NCBI GenBank assembly: GCA_019429385.1
Contig: JAHYIS010000021.1
Coordinates: forward strand, 1-43,520
Length of the DNA stretch: 43,520 nucleotides
Origin: ANME-2 cluster archaeon
Lineage (GTDB): Archaea > Halobacteriota > Methanosarcinia > Methanosarcinales > Methanocomedenaceae
Reading direction: 5' to 3'
Shown here: positions 17,449 through 25,798 of the stretch, in pieces
Position numbering within the stretch: the stretch's first letter is position 1
Layout of the letters: every line of letters begins with the position of its first letter
Position numbers and translations under genes: made by a program
The notes under the pieces: generated by a model
The model's database searches: none
What the model was told of the DNA's origin: nothing
What the model saw: the letters and a program-made list of their open reading frames with translations, nothing else

Positions 17449-18225
17449 TCATATCAACCTGTCAATGGGTACCATTTCATTAACATCCATGAGTGTGGAC
17501 ATGGCATGCGTATCTATCTTGAATCCCTGTTCCTGTGCCACAGCTTCTGCATTTGTGCCTCCCACGACAACAACTCCAAAGTGGTCCCGCTCCAGGCTGA
17601 TGCCGAGTATATCTGAGTTGGGCTCGCCCACTTCCAGTATGCCGCCAAATCCTGCAGATACCAGTTCGTCCAGCGCTTCCTCTACTGTTTCCCGTGCTGT
17701 CATGGTAATCTCCCGCAAATTGGCGAGTATCTTGCCTGAACCGCTGGTGAGCATATCGCTTACAGAAGTGAGGGACTGGGACATAAGTATCTCAAGCGGG
17801 TCCAGGGTGGTACTGTCGTACATGACCAGGTCAGTGAAACGCAACGGTACTCCATTCCTGATCTCTACCAGACCTCCGAACCGTGGTTTAATGGGAATTC
17901 CGTGTTTCAAAAGCACGCCGTCGACAGTGATACTGCATACTGTGGCGATGCCGTGCATGCTAGGGGGGATGGTCAAATCTCCAATCGATTCTCCCGGAGA
18001 CAGTAATTTTATCAGGGGGCTGACAGTCAGGCCGCTTAACATAACATCACGGAATATCGGGAGAACATCATTGATGTGTTCGCTGTTTATCAGTGAGATA
18101 TTGATCACTAACTTACCAGTATACGTGGATGGATCGAAGGTCACCCTGTACATAAGGTCTTCAATACGCGATAGCGTGAATATAATAGGTTCACCTGATG
18201 GGTTTGTACCTTTTTTTATTTGCAT
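17449..18225 (-). CDS. NrpR-like regulator with one DUF128 domain, no HTH
   Basis: A 258-residue protein that corresponds to a single DUF128/NrpR effector domain: GELTIPPSMHGI-like segment (here GDLTIPPSMHGIATVCS), RFGGLVEI, and a C-terminal GVVVVGGTNAEAVAQE. NrpR represses nitrogen-assimilation genes and senses 2-oxoglutarate. The winged-helix DNA-binding domain that usually precedes it is absent: AGGTGG lies just before ATG 18225 and the upstream sequence is not coding. It would need a DNA-binding partner, as in two-protein NrpR systems. No nitrogen genes are in the window, so its target is unknown. Confidence 0.75.
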   Translation of the reverse strand: MQIKKGTNPSGEPIIFTLSRIEDLMYRVTFDPSTYTGKLVINISLINSEHINDVLPIFRDVMLSGLTVSPLIKLLSPGESIGDLTIPPSMHGIATVCSITVDGVLLKHGIPIKPRFGGLVEIRNGVPLRFTDLVMYDSTTLDPLEILMSQSLTSVSDMLTSGSGKILANLREITMTARETVEEALDELVSAGFGGILEVGEPNSDILGISLERDHFGVVVVGGTNAEAVAQEQGFKIDTHAMSTLMDVNEMVPIDRLI

Positions 18226-18446
18226 CCTTCCACCTGAAAATGTTCGCAGATTCTTAAGATTCTAAAATATTGGATGTGGTATATAAATGTCTGCCTATTC
18301 CTTTATGACAGGATAAGAGATTGTTCACCGATACTGCTTAACACTTGTTAATACTTGTAATTAACCGGATTAATAAAATCAAATAATTATACTATTTAGT
18401 CGATTTTAAAAAAAGTATATTAACCATAAATTCATGTTTAGAAGAC

Positions 18447-19544
18447 ATGCTTCCCGCAAAGGTCAAAGACTGGATGGTGGCACCCCAATGGGGTACAATG
18501 GACGAGGCGATATATTCCACAAACAAGTTAAAACGCTTGAACGGTGGGTACTGGTTCTGGCTCATGTCAGATTATGATCCTGAAAATCCCCGCATGCTTC
18601 AGGTACTTATCAGCCAGGGAGCTATTGATTATAATCTGAACAGCAAGCGTTTTACGAACCGGTACATCGATGCGGAAACATTTTCCTGTTATTGTGGGAT
18701 ATGGCAGTACAGGGATGGGAAAGTATCTGACCTGGTGCATGACAATTGTACATGTACCGTGAAACCCGGCCAGTTTACCTGTGAGACCGATTCGGGATAT
18801 ATGATATCCATATCCGGGTCATTCCCTTATTATGAAATGCTGGTACAGGATGAACATGGTGAAGTCACCAGGTTCGGTTCCACGTCCTCAAAATTCGATT
18901 GTGAATATTTGCAGAACCCCCTGGTCAAATATCCTTCATTGATATCGTACAGTGATGAGTTTGATGCTTATGCCCGAAATAGCCGGGGATTCCAGTATTT
19001 CATTGCCAGCAAGATGAGTGACCTGTTCGGCACCTGTAAGGGTGAGGTATTTGAGCAGGATTTCTATGGAAGTTTCTGGCTGGAGAGAGCATTAGGTTTT
19101 GGTTCTACGATACCGTGGAAGATAGTAATGGTCAATTTCAACGACCGCTCGCGGATGTGGTATCGTTATTTCCCGTCAAAGATATTTAATTACGGTACGC
19201 CTCTGGAGTTCATATTTGACGATATGGTATCCAAAAAGCGGTACCATTTCTATGACATGACCTTCTTTTACACAGCGAACGGCACATCAACCAAAATGAA
19301 ATTCGGCCCCCGTGTGGATACTATTCATGTGACTGGCAAGGGAAAGGAAGGTGAAACCCTGACCCTTACTGCCAGGATACTGGGCAGGCACCTGTACCAG
19401 TACGATGTGGCGAAGGTGAAGTTCAATTATTTCCAGCTGGTACTGGCTATTGAGAAGGCTGTTGTGGAAGTGAATGGTACTGACCTGGTACAGGGCAAAG
19501 AGCCGACCCTCAGTTACGGTGAGGATGCCCATTTCAGTTTGTAG
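18447..19544 (+). CDS. Hypothetical protein, possibly AttH/CrtC-like lipocalin fold
   Basis: A 365-residue protein rich in aromatic residues and beta-prone segments. A GGYWFWLMSD motif near residue 33 and a later ALGFGSTIPWKIVMVNF are reminiscent of the two-barrel AttH/carotenoid 1,2-hydratase (CrtC) group, but the match is weak. A Cys-rich stretch (SCYCGIW, then DNCTCTV) is unusual and could bind metal or form disulfides. No signal peptide is evident. The gene converges with the cis-prenyltransferase-like gene, and an isoprenoid link would be speculation. A TATA-like AGTATATTAA lies about 35 bases upstream. Confidence 0.55.
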   Translation: MLPAKVKDWMVAPQWGTMDEAIYSTNKLKRLNGGYWFWLMSDYDPENPRMLQVLISQGAIDYNLNSKRFTNRYIDAETFSCYCGIWQYRDGKVSDLVHDNCTCTVKPGQFTCETDSGYMISISGSFPYYEMLVQDEHGEVTRFGSTSSKFDCEYLQNPLVKYPSLISYSDEFDAYARNSRGFQYFIASKMSDLFGTCKGEVFEQDFYGSFWLERALGFGSTIPWKIVMVNFNDRSRMWYRYFPSKIFNYGTPLEFIFDDMVSKKRYHFYDMTFFYTANGTSTKMKFGPRVDTIHVTGKGKEGETLTLTARILGRHLYQYDVAKVKFNYFQLVLAIEKAVVEVNGTDLVQGKEPTLSYGEDAHFSL

Positions 19545-19551
19545 AAGTCAA

Positions 19552-20220
19552 TTATTTCCCAAACCTGCGCTGGCGTTTCTGGAAATCCCGTATCGCCCGC
19601 AGCAGGTCGAGTTTCCTGAAATTCATCCAGCTTACATCAGTGAAATAGATCTCTGAGTAGACGGACTGCCATATCAGGAAATCTGCAAGGCGTTTTCCGC
19701 CAGAACGTATGACAAGGTCGGGTTCATATTTAATAAGAAGGTTTTGCTCTATTACCGAGCCATCTATTTGTCCGGGTGTTAATTCACCCGAGTCTATCTT
19801 TGACATAATATCCCTGAATGCTTCAGTCAGTTCTTTTTTGCCTCCGTATCCCAGAGATACGTTTATGTGCATATTCCTGCCTTTTGCAGTCTTCAGATGA
19901 TGATTCAAACCGTCAATGGTAATGAGGTTGATTGTGGCATCTACTTCTTTTAACGTGTCTGTTATCTTCATTTGGAGTTCACGATAAATCTTGTCAGAGA
20001 TGTCGGGGTCCACATCGATCAAACTGATATAGATAGTCAGAATATTGATGCTGTATTCCCGGCACCATTCGATGAACTCATTGAGACGCCTGGAAAAGTC
20101 CGCATCCAGCAGGTCACTTTCTGTAAGGATAAGCACAATACTGGTGGGGAGTGATGTTTTGTGGTCCTTGAGTATGTCCTGTTCAAGTCTGAGCTGGTAT
20201 AATCTGGAGAATAATCCCAT
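19552..20220 (-). CDS. Divergent cis-prenyltransferase-like protein (NgBR-like subunit)
   Basis: A 222-residue protein. The C-terminal half is clearly of the undecaprenyl/dehydrodolichyl diphosphate synthase family: LGYGGKKELTEAF, PDLVIRSGGKRLADFLIW, SEIYFTDVSWMNF and a final RRFGK. The N-terminal catalytic motif, normally 'MDGNRRWA' with the essential Asp, is replaced by VLILTESDLLDADF. Such partners exist in heteromeric cis-prenyltransferases (NgBR and archaeal equivalents), where the RxG tail of the non-catalytic subunit completes the active site; RRFG here fits. It lies head-to-head with a DUF92 gene, suggesting polyprenyl-phosphate carrier metabolism. Confidence 0.72.
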   Translation of the reverse strand: MGLFSRLYQLRLEQDILKDHKTSLPTSIVLILTESDLLDADFSRRLNEFIEWCREYSINILTIYISLIDVDPDISDKIYRELQMKITDTLKEVDATINLITIDGLNHHLKTAKGRNMHINVSLGYGGKKELTEAFRDIMSKIDSGELTPGQIDGSVIEQNLLIKYEPDLVIRSGGKRLADFLIWQSVYSEIYFTDVSWMNFRKLDLLRAIRDFQKRQRRFGK

Positions 20221-20262
20221 TGCACTTAGGTTATATCTTAAGGATAAATTATTTGCCCTTAT

Positions 20263-21654
20263 ATGCTATCTTACCTTATGGTATCAATGCTTATGGTTCT
20301 TGAAAAGAATGCACATTCAGGTTATTTTTTGTTTGTTATGCTCATAGCTGTATTATTGCCGTTCATACCTGGACCATATGTGGCAGCGTTGTTTTTTGCA
20401 ATAACGCTTATCCTTGCTATAGGGCCACACAAGAATATAGTACCTGCATTTTCATTATGGGGTTTTTCTTTTGCGATATTCATCATGAGTTTTTTGAGCG
20501 TTATTCTTGGATACACTGATTATGAATTTCCTGCATACATCCTGGGCGCGTCTATTTTCATCACTGCAGCTGGCAGTTTAGGGGCCGTGTCTGTTAGGAA
20601 CAGAGGTGTAAGAAAACCCCGCCTGGATAGTAAGTTCATTTCAGCCACTTCAAGTATTGCCCTGATACTATTTGGTGCCCTGTCTGCTTGTGCTGCAGCT
20701 TACTGGATCACTGCCTGGATGAATATACCGATTTCATTGAGCCAGCTGTTCTTTCTCACATTGATAGGCGGAGTGACCTGTGCATTACTGGAATCTATAC
20801 CATCGAGGGCTGATAAATATCTCACACTGATGATGGGCACGGGTATGGTTATGTGGTTATTTGCAAGTTTTGGCTATTATGTGAACTTTTCACATTTATC
20901 CGCAACCTTCATTTTCTCATTGTTTTTGGCGTACCTGGCGTACCGCATGGATATTGCTGATGTGTCTGCCATGCTGGCGGCAACACTGCTTGGCGTATTG
21001 ATAATAGTGTTCACGAACTTGAACTGGTACCTGATCCTCATCATGTTCTTCCTGCTGGGCGGTGCTTTTACCAAATATCAGTATAACTACAAGGTAATGA
21101 GGGGGATCGCACAGGGTAAGGGTGGGGTGAGAAGTTATGAGAATGTGCTGAGCAATTCCATTACTGCATTAATACTGGCTGTGGTGTACGGTGTGTACCA
21201 CGAATTATATCCTGCTCTGGCTCCTGTACTGCTGTTTGCGTACCTGGGTGCAGTAGCCACGGCCACAGGTGATACCCTGGCCAGCGAAATCGGGGAGACC
21301 AATAGGGGTAAACCTATTCTTATCACTACGTTAAAGCCGGTTAAACCGGGTACCGATGGTGGAGTGACACGGCTGGGTGAAGCTGTGTGTATAGGAGGTT
21401 CCGTTGTTATTGGGGTACTTGCACTGGTACTTGGCGTGATCGACATACATCCGGGCAGTGCTGTTACGTATGTTGTATGGCTTTTGGTAGTGGTACTGGG
21501 CGGATTTGGCGGGACTAATTTTGACAGCTTGCTGGGTGCCACGTTGCAGCAAAAGGGTTGGCTTTCCAACAGTGGTGTAAATCTTATAGCTACTATGGGC
21601 GGCGCATTTATATCAGGGGCTGCCTATTATGTGCTGTGCGGGCATGTAGTGTAG
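20263..21654 (+). CDS. DUF92-family membrane protein, polyprenol/phytol kinase-like
   Basis: A 463-residue polytopic protein. The C-terminal about 250 residues are DUF92: GDTLASEIGE, ITTLKPVKPGTDGGV, and FDSLLGATLQ. DUF92 includes plant VTE6 (phytyl-phosphate kinase) and is related to CTP-dependent polyprenol kinases. An N-terminal extension of about 200 hydrophobic residues makes it longer than minimal DUF92 proteins. It is divergent from the cis-prenyltransferase-like gene, 42 bases apart. The last 15 bases, including the TAG stop, are also the first bases of tRNA-Arg. The exact start (ATG 20263 or a later ATG) is uncertain. Confidence 0.75.
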   Translation: MLSYLMVSMLMVLEKNAHSGYFLFVMLIAVLLPFIPGPYVAALFFAITLILAIGPHKNIVPAFSLWGFSFAIFIMSFLSVILGYTDYEFPAYILGASIFITAAGSLGAVSVRNRGVRKPRLDSKFISATSSIALILFGALSACAAAYWITAWMNIPISLSQLFFLTLIGGVTCALLESIPSRADKYLTLMMGTGMVMWLFASFGYYVNFSHLSATFIFSLFLAYLAYRMDIADVSAMLAATLLGVLIIVFTNLNWYLILIMFFLLGGAFTKYQYNYKVMRGIAQGKGGVRSYENVLSNSITALILAVVYGVYHELYPALAPVLLFAYLGAVATATGDTLASEIGETNRGKPILITTLKPVKPGTDGGVTRLGEAVCIGGSVVIGVLALVLGVIDIHPGSAVTYVVWLLVVVLGGFGGTNFDSLLGATLQQKGWLSNSGVNLIATMGGAFISGAAYYVLCGHVV

Positions 21655-21711
21655 AGGATATCATTCTGGCCTCCGGAGCCTGGAACCCGGGTTCGAATCC
21701 CGGCATGCCCG
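21640..21711 (+). tRNA. tRNA-Arg (anticodon CCG), overlapping the DUF92 stop
   Basis: Acceptor GGGCATG pairs with CATGCCC, discriminator G, no encoded CCA. The anticodon loop CTCCGGA gives CCG. The anticodon stem CTGGC/GCCTG contains one T-T mismatch, the D stem relies on G-T pairs, and the T-arm CCGGG/CCCGG is perfect. The first 15 bases are shared with the DUF92 coding end. A T6 run follows immediately and could terminate transcription. Confidence 0.88.
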
Positions 21712-21790
21712 TTTTTTAGTACCTTTGGAAGGAAACAATAACAAGTATCCATTCAACATGAATGGGTATTAATAAGTATTAATTTAAAAA

Positions 21791-21812
21791 AAAGAAGGCC
21801 CCGCGGGGCCAG
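21791..21812 (-). terminator. Intrinsic-type terminator after MC1
   Basis: A perfect 14-base GC palindrome, GGCCCCGCGGGGCC (21797-21810), lies just past the MC1 stop in the minus direction, followed on that strand by TTCTTTTTTTT. The stem and U-rich tail fit a terminator for the highly expressed MC1 gene. Confidence 0.7.
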
Positions 21813-21818
21813 ATTTGA

Positions 21819-22109
21819 TTATACTTTGTCTATTAATTCAATGTTGATCTTTTTCACATTTGGTTTTTTGATCTTGTCAGGCATCCAGCTTGGCTTGTTC
21901 TTTGGAGCTGCTACTTCTTCTCTCCATCCTTCATACACGTGAAGCTTTTTGGTGCCTCTTTCCCTCAGGATAATTGTATCTGGCTTCTTCTTGGTTCCTT
22001 TGCCCCTGTTGGCTGCCTTCAGGGCTGCCTGTCTGGGCTGTTTGCCAGTAAACACTCCATGCTCATTACCTTTTTTGTCCCTTAATACAAAGTTTCTTGT
22101 TCCTGTCAT
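21819..22109 (-). CDS. mc1: Methanogen chromosomal protein MC1
   Basis: A 96-residue basic protein: TRNFVLRDKKGNEHGVFTGK, then QPRQAALKAANRGKGTKKK and PSWMPDKIKKPNVKK. This matches MC1 of Methanosarcina closely; the family is about 93 residues. MC1 is a monomeric architectural protein that bends DNA sharply and preferentially binds four-way junctions. The gene has its own strong promoter (TATA near 22161-22173) and a GC-hairpin terminator, as expected for an abundant chromatin protein. It is a good marker that the organism belongs to the Methanosarcinales or relatives. Confidence 0.96.
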   Translation of the reverse strand: MTGTRNFVLRDKKGNEHGVFTGKQPRQAALKAANRGKGTKKKPDTIILRERGTKKLHVYEGWREEVAAPKNKPSWMPDKIKKPNVKKINIELIDKV

Positions 22110-22157
22110 ATTTAAATACCCCGTAAGAGTATACTGTTACCGATTATGTTTTCACCT

Positions 22158-22178
22158 AATAATATATAAACCTTTTTC
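22158..22178 (-). promoter_or_regulatory. TATA/BRE promoter of MC1
   Basis: Read on the minus strand the sequence is GAAAAAGGTTTATATATT, a purine-rich BRE followed by a strong TATA box, about 55 bases before the MC1 ATG. This predicts a leader of roughly 25-30 bases. Confidence 0.6.
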
Positions 22179-22473
22179 ATAATTTGGCTCGAAGCATACT
22201 GATTTTTCGTTATAGATTATTTTTCAATAATTCATAAATTAACCGGGTCAGTAGGGCTAAAAATCGTGTCTGCTATTGATTTTGGCACAGAATTGTTAAT
22301 ATAGTGTGTAAAATCTATCATTATAAAATAAAGAATAGTTTTATTCAAATATATAATCTAAGTTCATCAAAAGGCCTCCCAGGGCATCCAGTTATCAGGA
22401 TTGACGGAAATCGTTCATTGAACAACAAAAAGGTTAAATGTATAAACAAGTATTTAGAACATCCTTACGAATC
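22179..22473. other. Intergenic region between MC1 and tRNA-Glu
   Basis: A+T-rich sequence with no open frame I trust. TATA-like elements near 22441-22455 (TATAAACA, GTATTTAG) probably drive tRNA-Glu. Nothing else is recognised. Confidence 0.5.
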
Positions 22474-22548
22474 GCTCCGATAGTGTAGCACGGCCAATCA
22501 TGCAGGACTCTCACTCCTGCGACTGGGGTTCAAATCCCCATCGGAGCA
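22474..22548 (+). tRNA. tRNA-Glu (anticodon CTC)
   Basis: Acceptor GCTCCGA pairs with TCGGAGC, discriminator A. The anticodon stem CAGGA/TCCTG holds CTCTCAC, giving anticodon CTC. The T-arm TGGGG-TTCAAAT-CCCCA is intact. CCA is not encoded. A T7 run follows within about 10 bases. Confidence 0.95.
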
Positions 22549-22713
22549 CTTAACATTTTTTTATACTTTTAGCTTATAATGTTGGTTTTTATGAAAATCT
22601 CGTTAATCGTTAATACTTTTGGGCAGGTCTTAAAATACAGTTATCAAGCATCGTAATCCTGACAAAGCTTAAGGGTCTCGCGGACCATCTTTTTACATAA
22701 GGGGGATAACAGA

Positions 22714-23730
22714 TTGGATCGTGCATTGAAGAGAAGACAGTTTCTTAGCCTGTTAGTAAGTTTATTCTCGTTTATCTTTTTAGGGTGTATTGATAAAAAA
22801 GGAAAAGATGACATAATAAAAGAAGGATTAGATTTGGCAAATTCGAAAGTATACCTTATAAAGACCAATGACCGAAGAAGTGGCATACAGGAATTGTTGC
22901 GGCAATTTGATCTTGGGATACTGTCTGGTAAAAGAATTGGCATAAAGGCTAATTATAACAGCGCTGATCCATTTCCGGCCTCCACACATATTGATACATT
23001 ATCCACGATAACTGAGAGCTTGCAGGAGCATGGGGCAGAGGTAGTACTGGCAGAAAGAAGTGGAATGGGGAACACGGGAAATGTGCTTAGACAAATGGGT
23101 GTATCAGGACTAGCAGCAGAGCTGGATTTTGATATTGTGGTGCTGGACGGTGGTACCGGCGGTGAATGGGTCAGGCAGACCGGCAGTCACTGGAAGAGGG
23201 GATTCCTGTTTCCCAGGGTATTCAGGGATGTTGATGCGATCATCCAGACCTGCTGTCTTAAGACCCACAGGTATGGGGGTCATTTCACCATGTCTCTTAA
23301 GAACAGTGTGGGTATGGTGGCAAAATTCGATCCTGAGGATGGTTATAATTACATGTCCGAACTCCATTCATCCAGGCACCAGAGGAAGATGATCGCAGAG
23401 ATCAATACGGCATATGAACCTGAGTTCGTAATAATGGACGCTCTACAGGGTTTTTCAAAAGATGGCCCTGATACCGGGACCCTGATCGATCCCGGGATAA
23501 TGATAGCCAGTAAGGACAGGGTGGCTCTGGATGCAGTGGGAGTGAGCCTCCTCAGGATATACGGGACTACAGATGAGGTTTCCAAAGGAGCTATATTCCA
23601 GCAGGAACAGATAGCAAGGGCGGTGGAACTTGGGCTGGGTGCTTCCGGTCCTGATAAGATTGATGTGGTTTCGATCAATCCCGAGGCTCAGGAGATCTGT
23701 TCCAGGATAGAAATGATGTTGAAAGAGTGA
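22714..23730 (+). CDS. DUF362-domain lipoprotein with Tat-like signal
   Basis: A 338-residue protein starting at TTG 22714, with GGGGGAT upstream. The N-terminus, KRRQFLSLLVSLFSFIFLGC, combines a twin-arginine-like motif and a lipobox Cys, so it is probably exported folded and lipid-anchored. The rest fits DUF362: IGIKANYNSADPFPASTHID, then CLKTHRYGGHFTMSLKNSVGM and DALQGFSKDGP. DUF362 proteins often accompany ferredoxin domains, but no Fe-S cluster motif is present here. The function is unknown. It stands alone at the edge of a region of decayed genes. Confidence 0.8.
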   Translation: MDRALKRRQFLSLLVSLFSFIFLGCIDKKGKDDIIKEGLDLANSKVYLIKTNDRRSGIQELLRQFDLGILSGKRIGIKANYNSADPFPASTHIDTLSTITESLQEHGAEVVLAERSGMGNTGNVLRQMGVSGLAAELDFDIVVLDGGTGGEWVRQTGSHWKRGFLFPRVFRDVDAIIQTCCLKTHRYGGHFTMSLKNSVGMVAKFDPEDGYNYMSELHSSRHQRKMIAEINTAYEPEFVIMDALQGFSKDGPDTGTLIDPGIMIASKDRVALDAVGVSLLRIYGTTDEVSKGAIFQQEQIARAVELGLGASGPDKIDVVSINPEAQEICSRIEMMLKE

Positions 23731-23764
23731 CCATGATGGATATACTGGGCACCACTTGCAGATG

Positions 23765-23916
23765 GAATGGGAGACTTCGACGTACCACGTCCCCTGATGT
23801 AATTGTGGTCGCATATATTCTTATCAGTACTTCATCCTCCTTGGGGTAGGCTTTTCTACCTCTTTGAGCTGATGAACCACAGGTGGTCCATATTTTTCAT
23901 ATATAACTGCTTTCAT
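23765..23916 (-). pseudogene. Zinc-type alcohol dehydrogenase / quinone reductase, N-terminal remnant
   Basis: From ATG 23916 the minus strand reads MKAVIYEKYGPPVVHQLKEV and then EKPTP. A one-base deletion shifts the frame, after which KEDEVLIRIYATTITSGDVV and RRSLPF follow. This is the standard N-terminus of NAD(P)-dependent zinc/quinone oxidoreductases. The frame is lost after about 50 residues and the rest of the gene (about 270 residues) is missing. It lies downstream of a DUF4386 remnant, a neighbour pair seen in intact form in other archaea as I recall. Confidence 0.7.
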
Positions 23917-24007
23917 TTCGGGATATTCTTATCGTTTTAGATGTGTTCGAAACGGTTTGTCATTTCAATTCCTCCCAATTTACTTTGACTTGTTCATTTT
24001 ATCTCGT

Positions 24008-24268
24008 TTATTCCTGTTTCAGCAGCCTGGAAGCGATTGCAGATGGATTGAATCCTTTGACTATAAGCCATACCGCTAGAAATAGTTCATTCGATATTAC
24101 CGGAAGATGAGAGAAGATGAACGGAATTACTGTACTACCAACTATCATATGTATCAAGGTTACCACTATTATCATTGTGGAGCCAATAATACTCCATACG
24201 GATATTAATCGTGGAACGAGTTTTGATTGATACGAGCCTGTGGCAAACTTGATGATATTCCCTATTTT
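24008..24268 (-). pseudogene. DUF4386-family membrane protein, C-terminal remnant
   Basis: An open stretch of 86 codons on the minus strand, preceded at once by a stop (24269-24271) and with no start: ATGSYQSKLVPRLISVWSII, then FLAVWLIVKGFNPSA. This matches the C-terminal half of DUF4386 proteins (about 220 residues), which are membrane proteins of unknown function. The N-terminal half is absent, so this is a remnant. It is 91 bases from the dehydrogenase remnant on the same strand. Confidence 0.62.
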
Positions 24269-24417
24269 CTAAATATTTATGCCAGACTAACTTATATTAC
24301 TAATTAATTTGATAAACTAGAGTTATATTGAAATTCGATTAAAATAATAATGATTATGCCTTATTAAAGTAATATTAGTGTTGCTAAACAAAAAACACCT
24401 CTAATGGGGGCATAACC

Positions 24418-25223
24418 ATGATTAAGATAGTAGGCAAGGGATATAAATATTTCATCAAACAATTTGATGATTTTTTAGGTGTCAACAGTCTGACTGTAGT
24501 AAGTCTCAAGAGTGTCAATGGCGGTGTGTGGGGTTTGAAGATGGGGCGGTTATGCAGGGAAGTGCCGGACCTAGTTGATTGGGTCGCAGTGATGGGACGT
24601 TATATACAGTTGTTATGTCGGTGGAGTGTCGCCATAGCTGTTAAAATATAATTTCAATGTAATACATTGCAACAAAGAGTTCGTACTAGTTCGCACGAGT
24701 TAGTTGCTAATTTTTATTAACCCCTCACCCCTCTTTCTCTTGTACAAATACCTGTGTATGCTCCTTACCTTAGTCAACAGAAACAAGTTCGGCGAAGCGG
24801 TGGCGACCCTGGCAGACGTGAATTCCGAGCCGCAGAACTAATACATACGGACGGGAGCAAAAAGCAAGACCTGGACTGAGCGCAAGATCTATACCATCGA
24901 GTTTATCTAAAATGTAGGCCGGGATATGAAGCTGCTCCCCTGTGTCGACAAGTTGGCAAATCTACGGGATATCATCAGGGATTATGACAGGCTGGGGGAA
25001 GGTGTGTGGGATATCTTCAATGTCTCAAAGACTTCGGTTGCATGGTATTACACTTCTATGCTGGATGCTTTTGGTGATGGAGATGAGGGGATAAGTGATA
25101 TGCCTGGGTAAGGAGTTCGGGAAATGTATTGGTGAGATGTTTGGGGATGGGTGAGAGGGCGGTGTGTAGGGATTTGAAGATGGTGGGGTGGTATGTTGGG
25201 AAGTGCCGGAACCAGTATATATA
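24418..25223 (+). pseudogene. Decayed, unidentified coding region with an internal repeat
   Basis: Short frames suggest broken genes: MIKIVGKGYKYFIKQFDDFL (24418-24651), MLLTLVNRNKFGEAVATLAD (from 24759), MKLLPCVDKLANLRDIIRDY (24926-25111) and, after a frameshift, GKEFGKCIGEMFGDG and ERAVCRDLKMVGWYVGKCRN ending near 25223. A segment of about 57 bases occurs twice (about 24519-24576 and 25159-25216) with roughly 80 percent identity, including GGCGGTGTGT, TTTGAAGATGG and GGGAAGTGCCGGA. This implies an old duplication. I do not recognise the family. The first frame might still be expressed. Confidence 0.4.
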
Positions 25224-25331
25224 ACAATAACTGAATAAATACAGAGCAAGTTCAGATTAACTGAGTTTAATATACTTACTACGATAATGATATTATCTAT
25301 CCCGACGAAATAAAAAATGTGGAGATATTAT

Positions 25332-25538
25332 ATGCTTGAAGCTGAATTATTAGAAAAAATTGTTTCCGACCTCGATTTCTTAAAAATTAAAATAATGTCC
25401 ATCGAAGAAACCATAGAGGATCTCGATAACGATTTGCATCATGTTAAGCCAGAGTATATCCGAAAGCTTGAATTAATAAAAAAAGAAGGAACAATTTCCA
25501 GTGCAGATTTTGAACAGAAATTTGGTGTCCGTCTTTGA
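25332..25538 (+). CDS. Antitoxin of a RelE-type toxin-antitoxin pair
   Basis: A 68-residue acidic, largely helical protein (MLEAELLEKIVSDLDFLKIK) with no clear HTH. The size and the position immediately upstream of a RelE-like toxin define it as the antitoxin. ATG 25332 is chosen because GTGGAG lies about 7 bases ahead; ATG 25317 would add five residues. The stop overlaps the toxin start by 4 bases. It presumably wraps and neutralises the toxin and may repress the operon. Confidence 0.65.
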   Translation: MLEAELLEKIVSDLDFLKIKIMSIEETIEDLDNDLHHVKPEYIRKLELIKKEGTISSADFEQKFGVRL

Positions 25539-25798
25539 AATACAATTACGAAGTCAGCAGGCAGCTTGAAAGGGAATTGGATAAACTCAGACGAAAAAAT
25601 AAAAAGCAATATGGAATAATTTTGAAAAAGATGAGTGAAATACTGGAAAATCCTCTACATTACAAGGCGCTTCAACATGACATGAAAGGATTACGAAGAG
25701 TCCATATTGATAAATCCTTTGTACTAATTTTTGAAATTGTTGAAACAGAAAACAAAGTGATTTTTCAGGATTTTGACCACCATGACAATATTTACTAA
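25535..25798 (+). CDS. RelE/ParE-family toxin
   Basis: An 87-residue basic protein with the RelE fold pattern: YEVSRQLERELDKLRRKNKK, NPLHYKALQHDMKGLRRVHI, and SFVLIFEIVE...FQDFDHHDNIY. RelE toxins cut mRNA in the ribosome; the Arg and His residues in GLRRVHID and the C-terminal DHHD..Y are candidate catalytic or RNA-contact residues. It starts with TTG at 25535 overlapping the antitoxin stop (TTGA). The pair sits in a decayed zone, typical of mobile or selfish modules. Confidence 0.75.
   Translation: MKYNYEVSRQLERELDKLRRKNKKQYGIILKKMSEILENPLHYKALQHDMKGLRRVHIDKSFVLIFEIVETENKVIFQDFDHHDNIY

Noticed and set aside
17465-18265. A 266-codon open frame on the plus strand
   Set aside because: It is the antisense of the DUF128 gene, which has clear family motifs and a Shine-Dalgarno.
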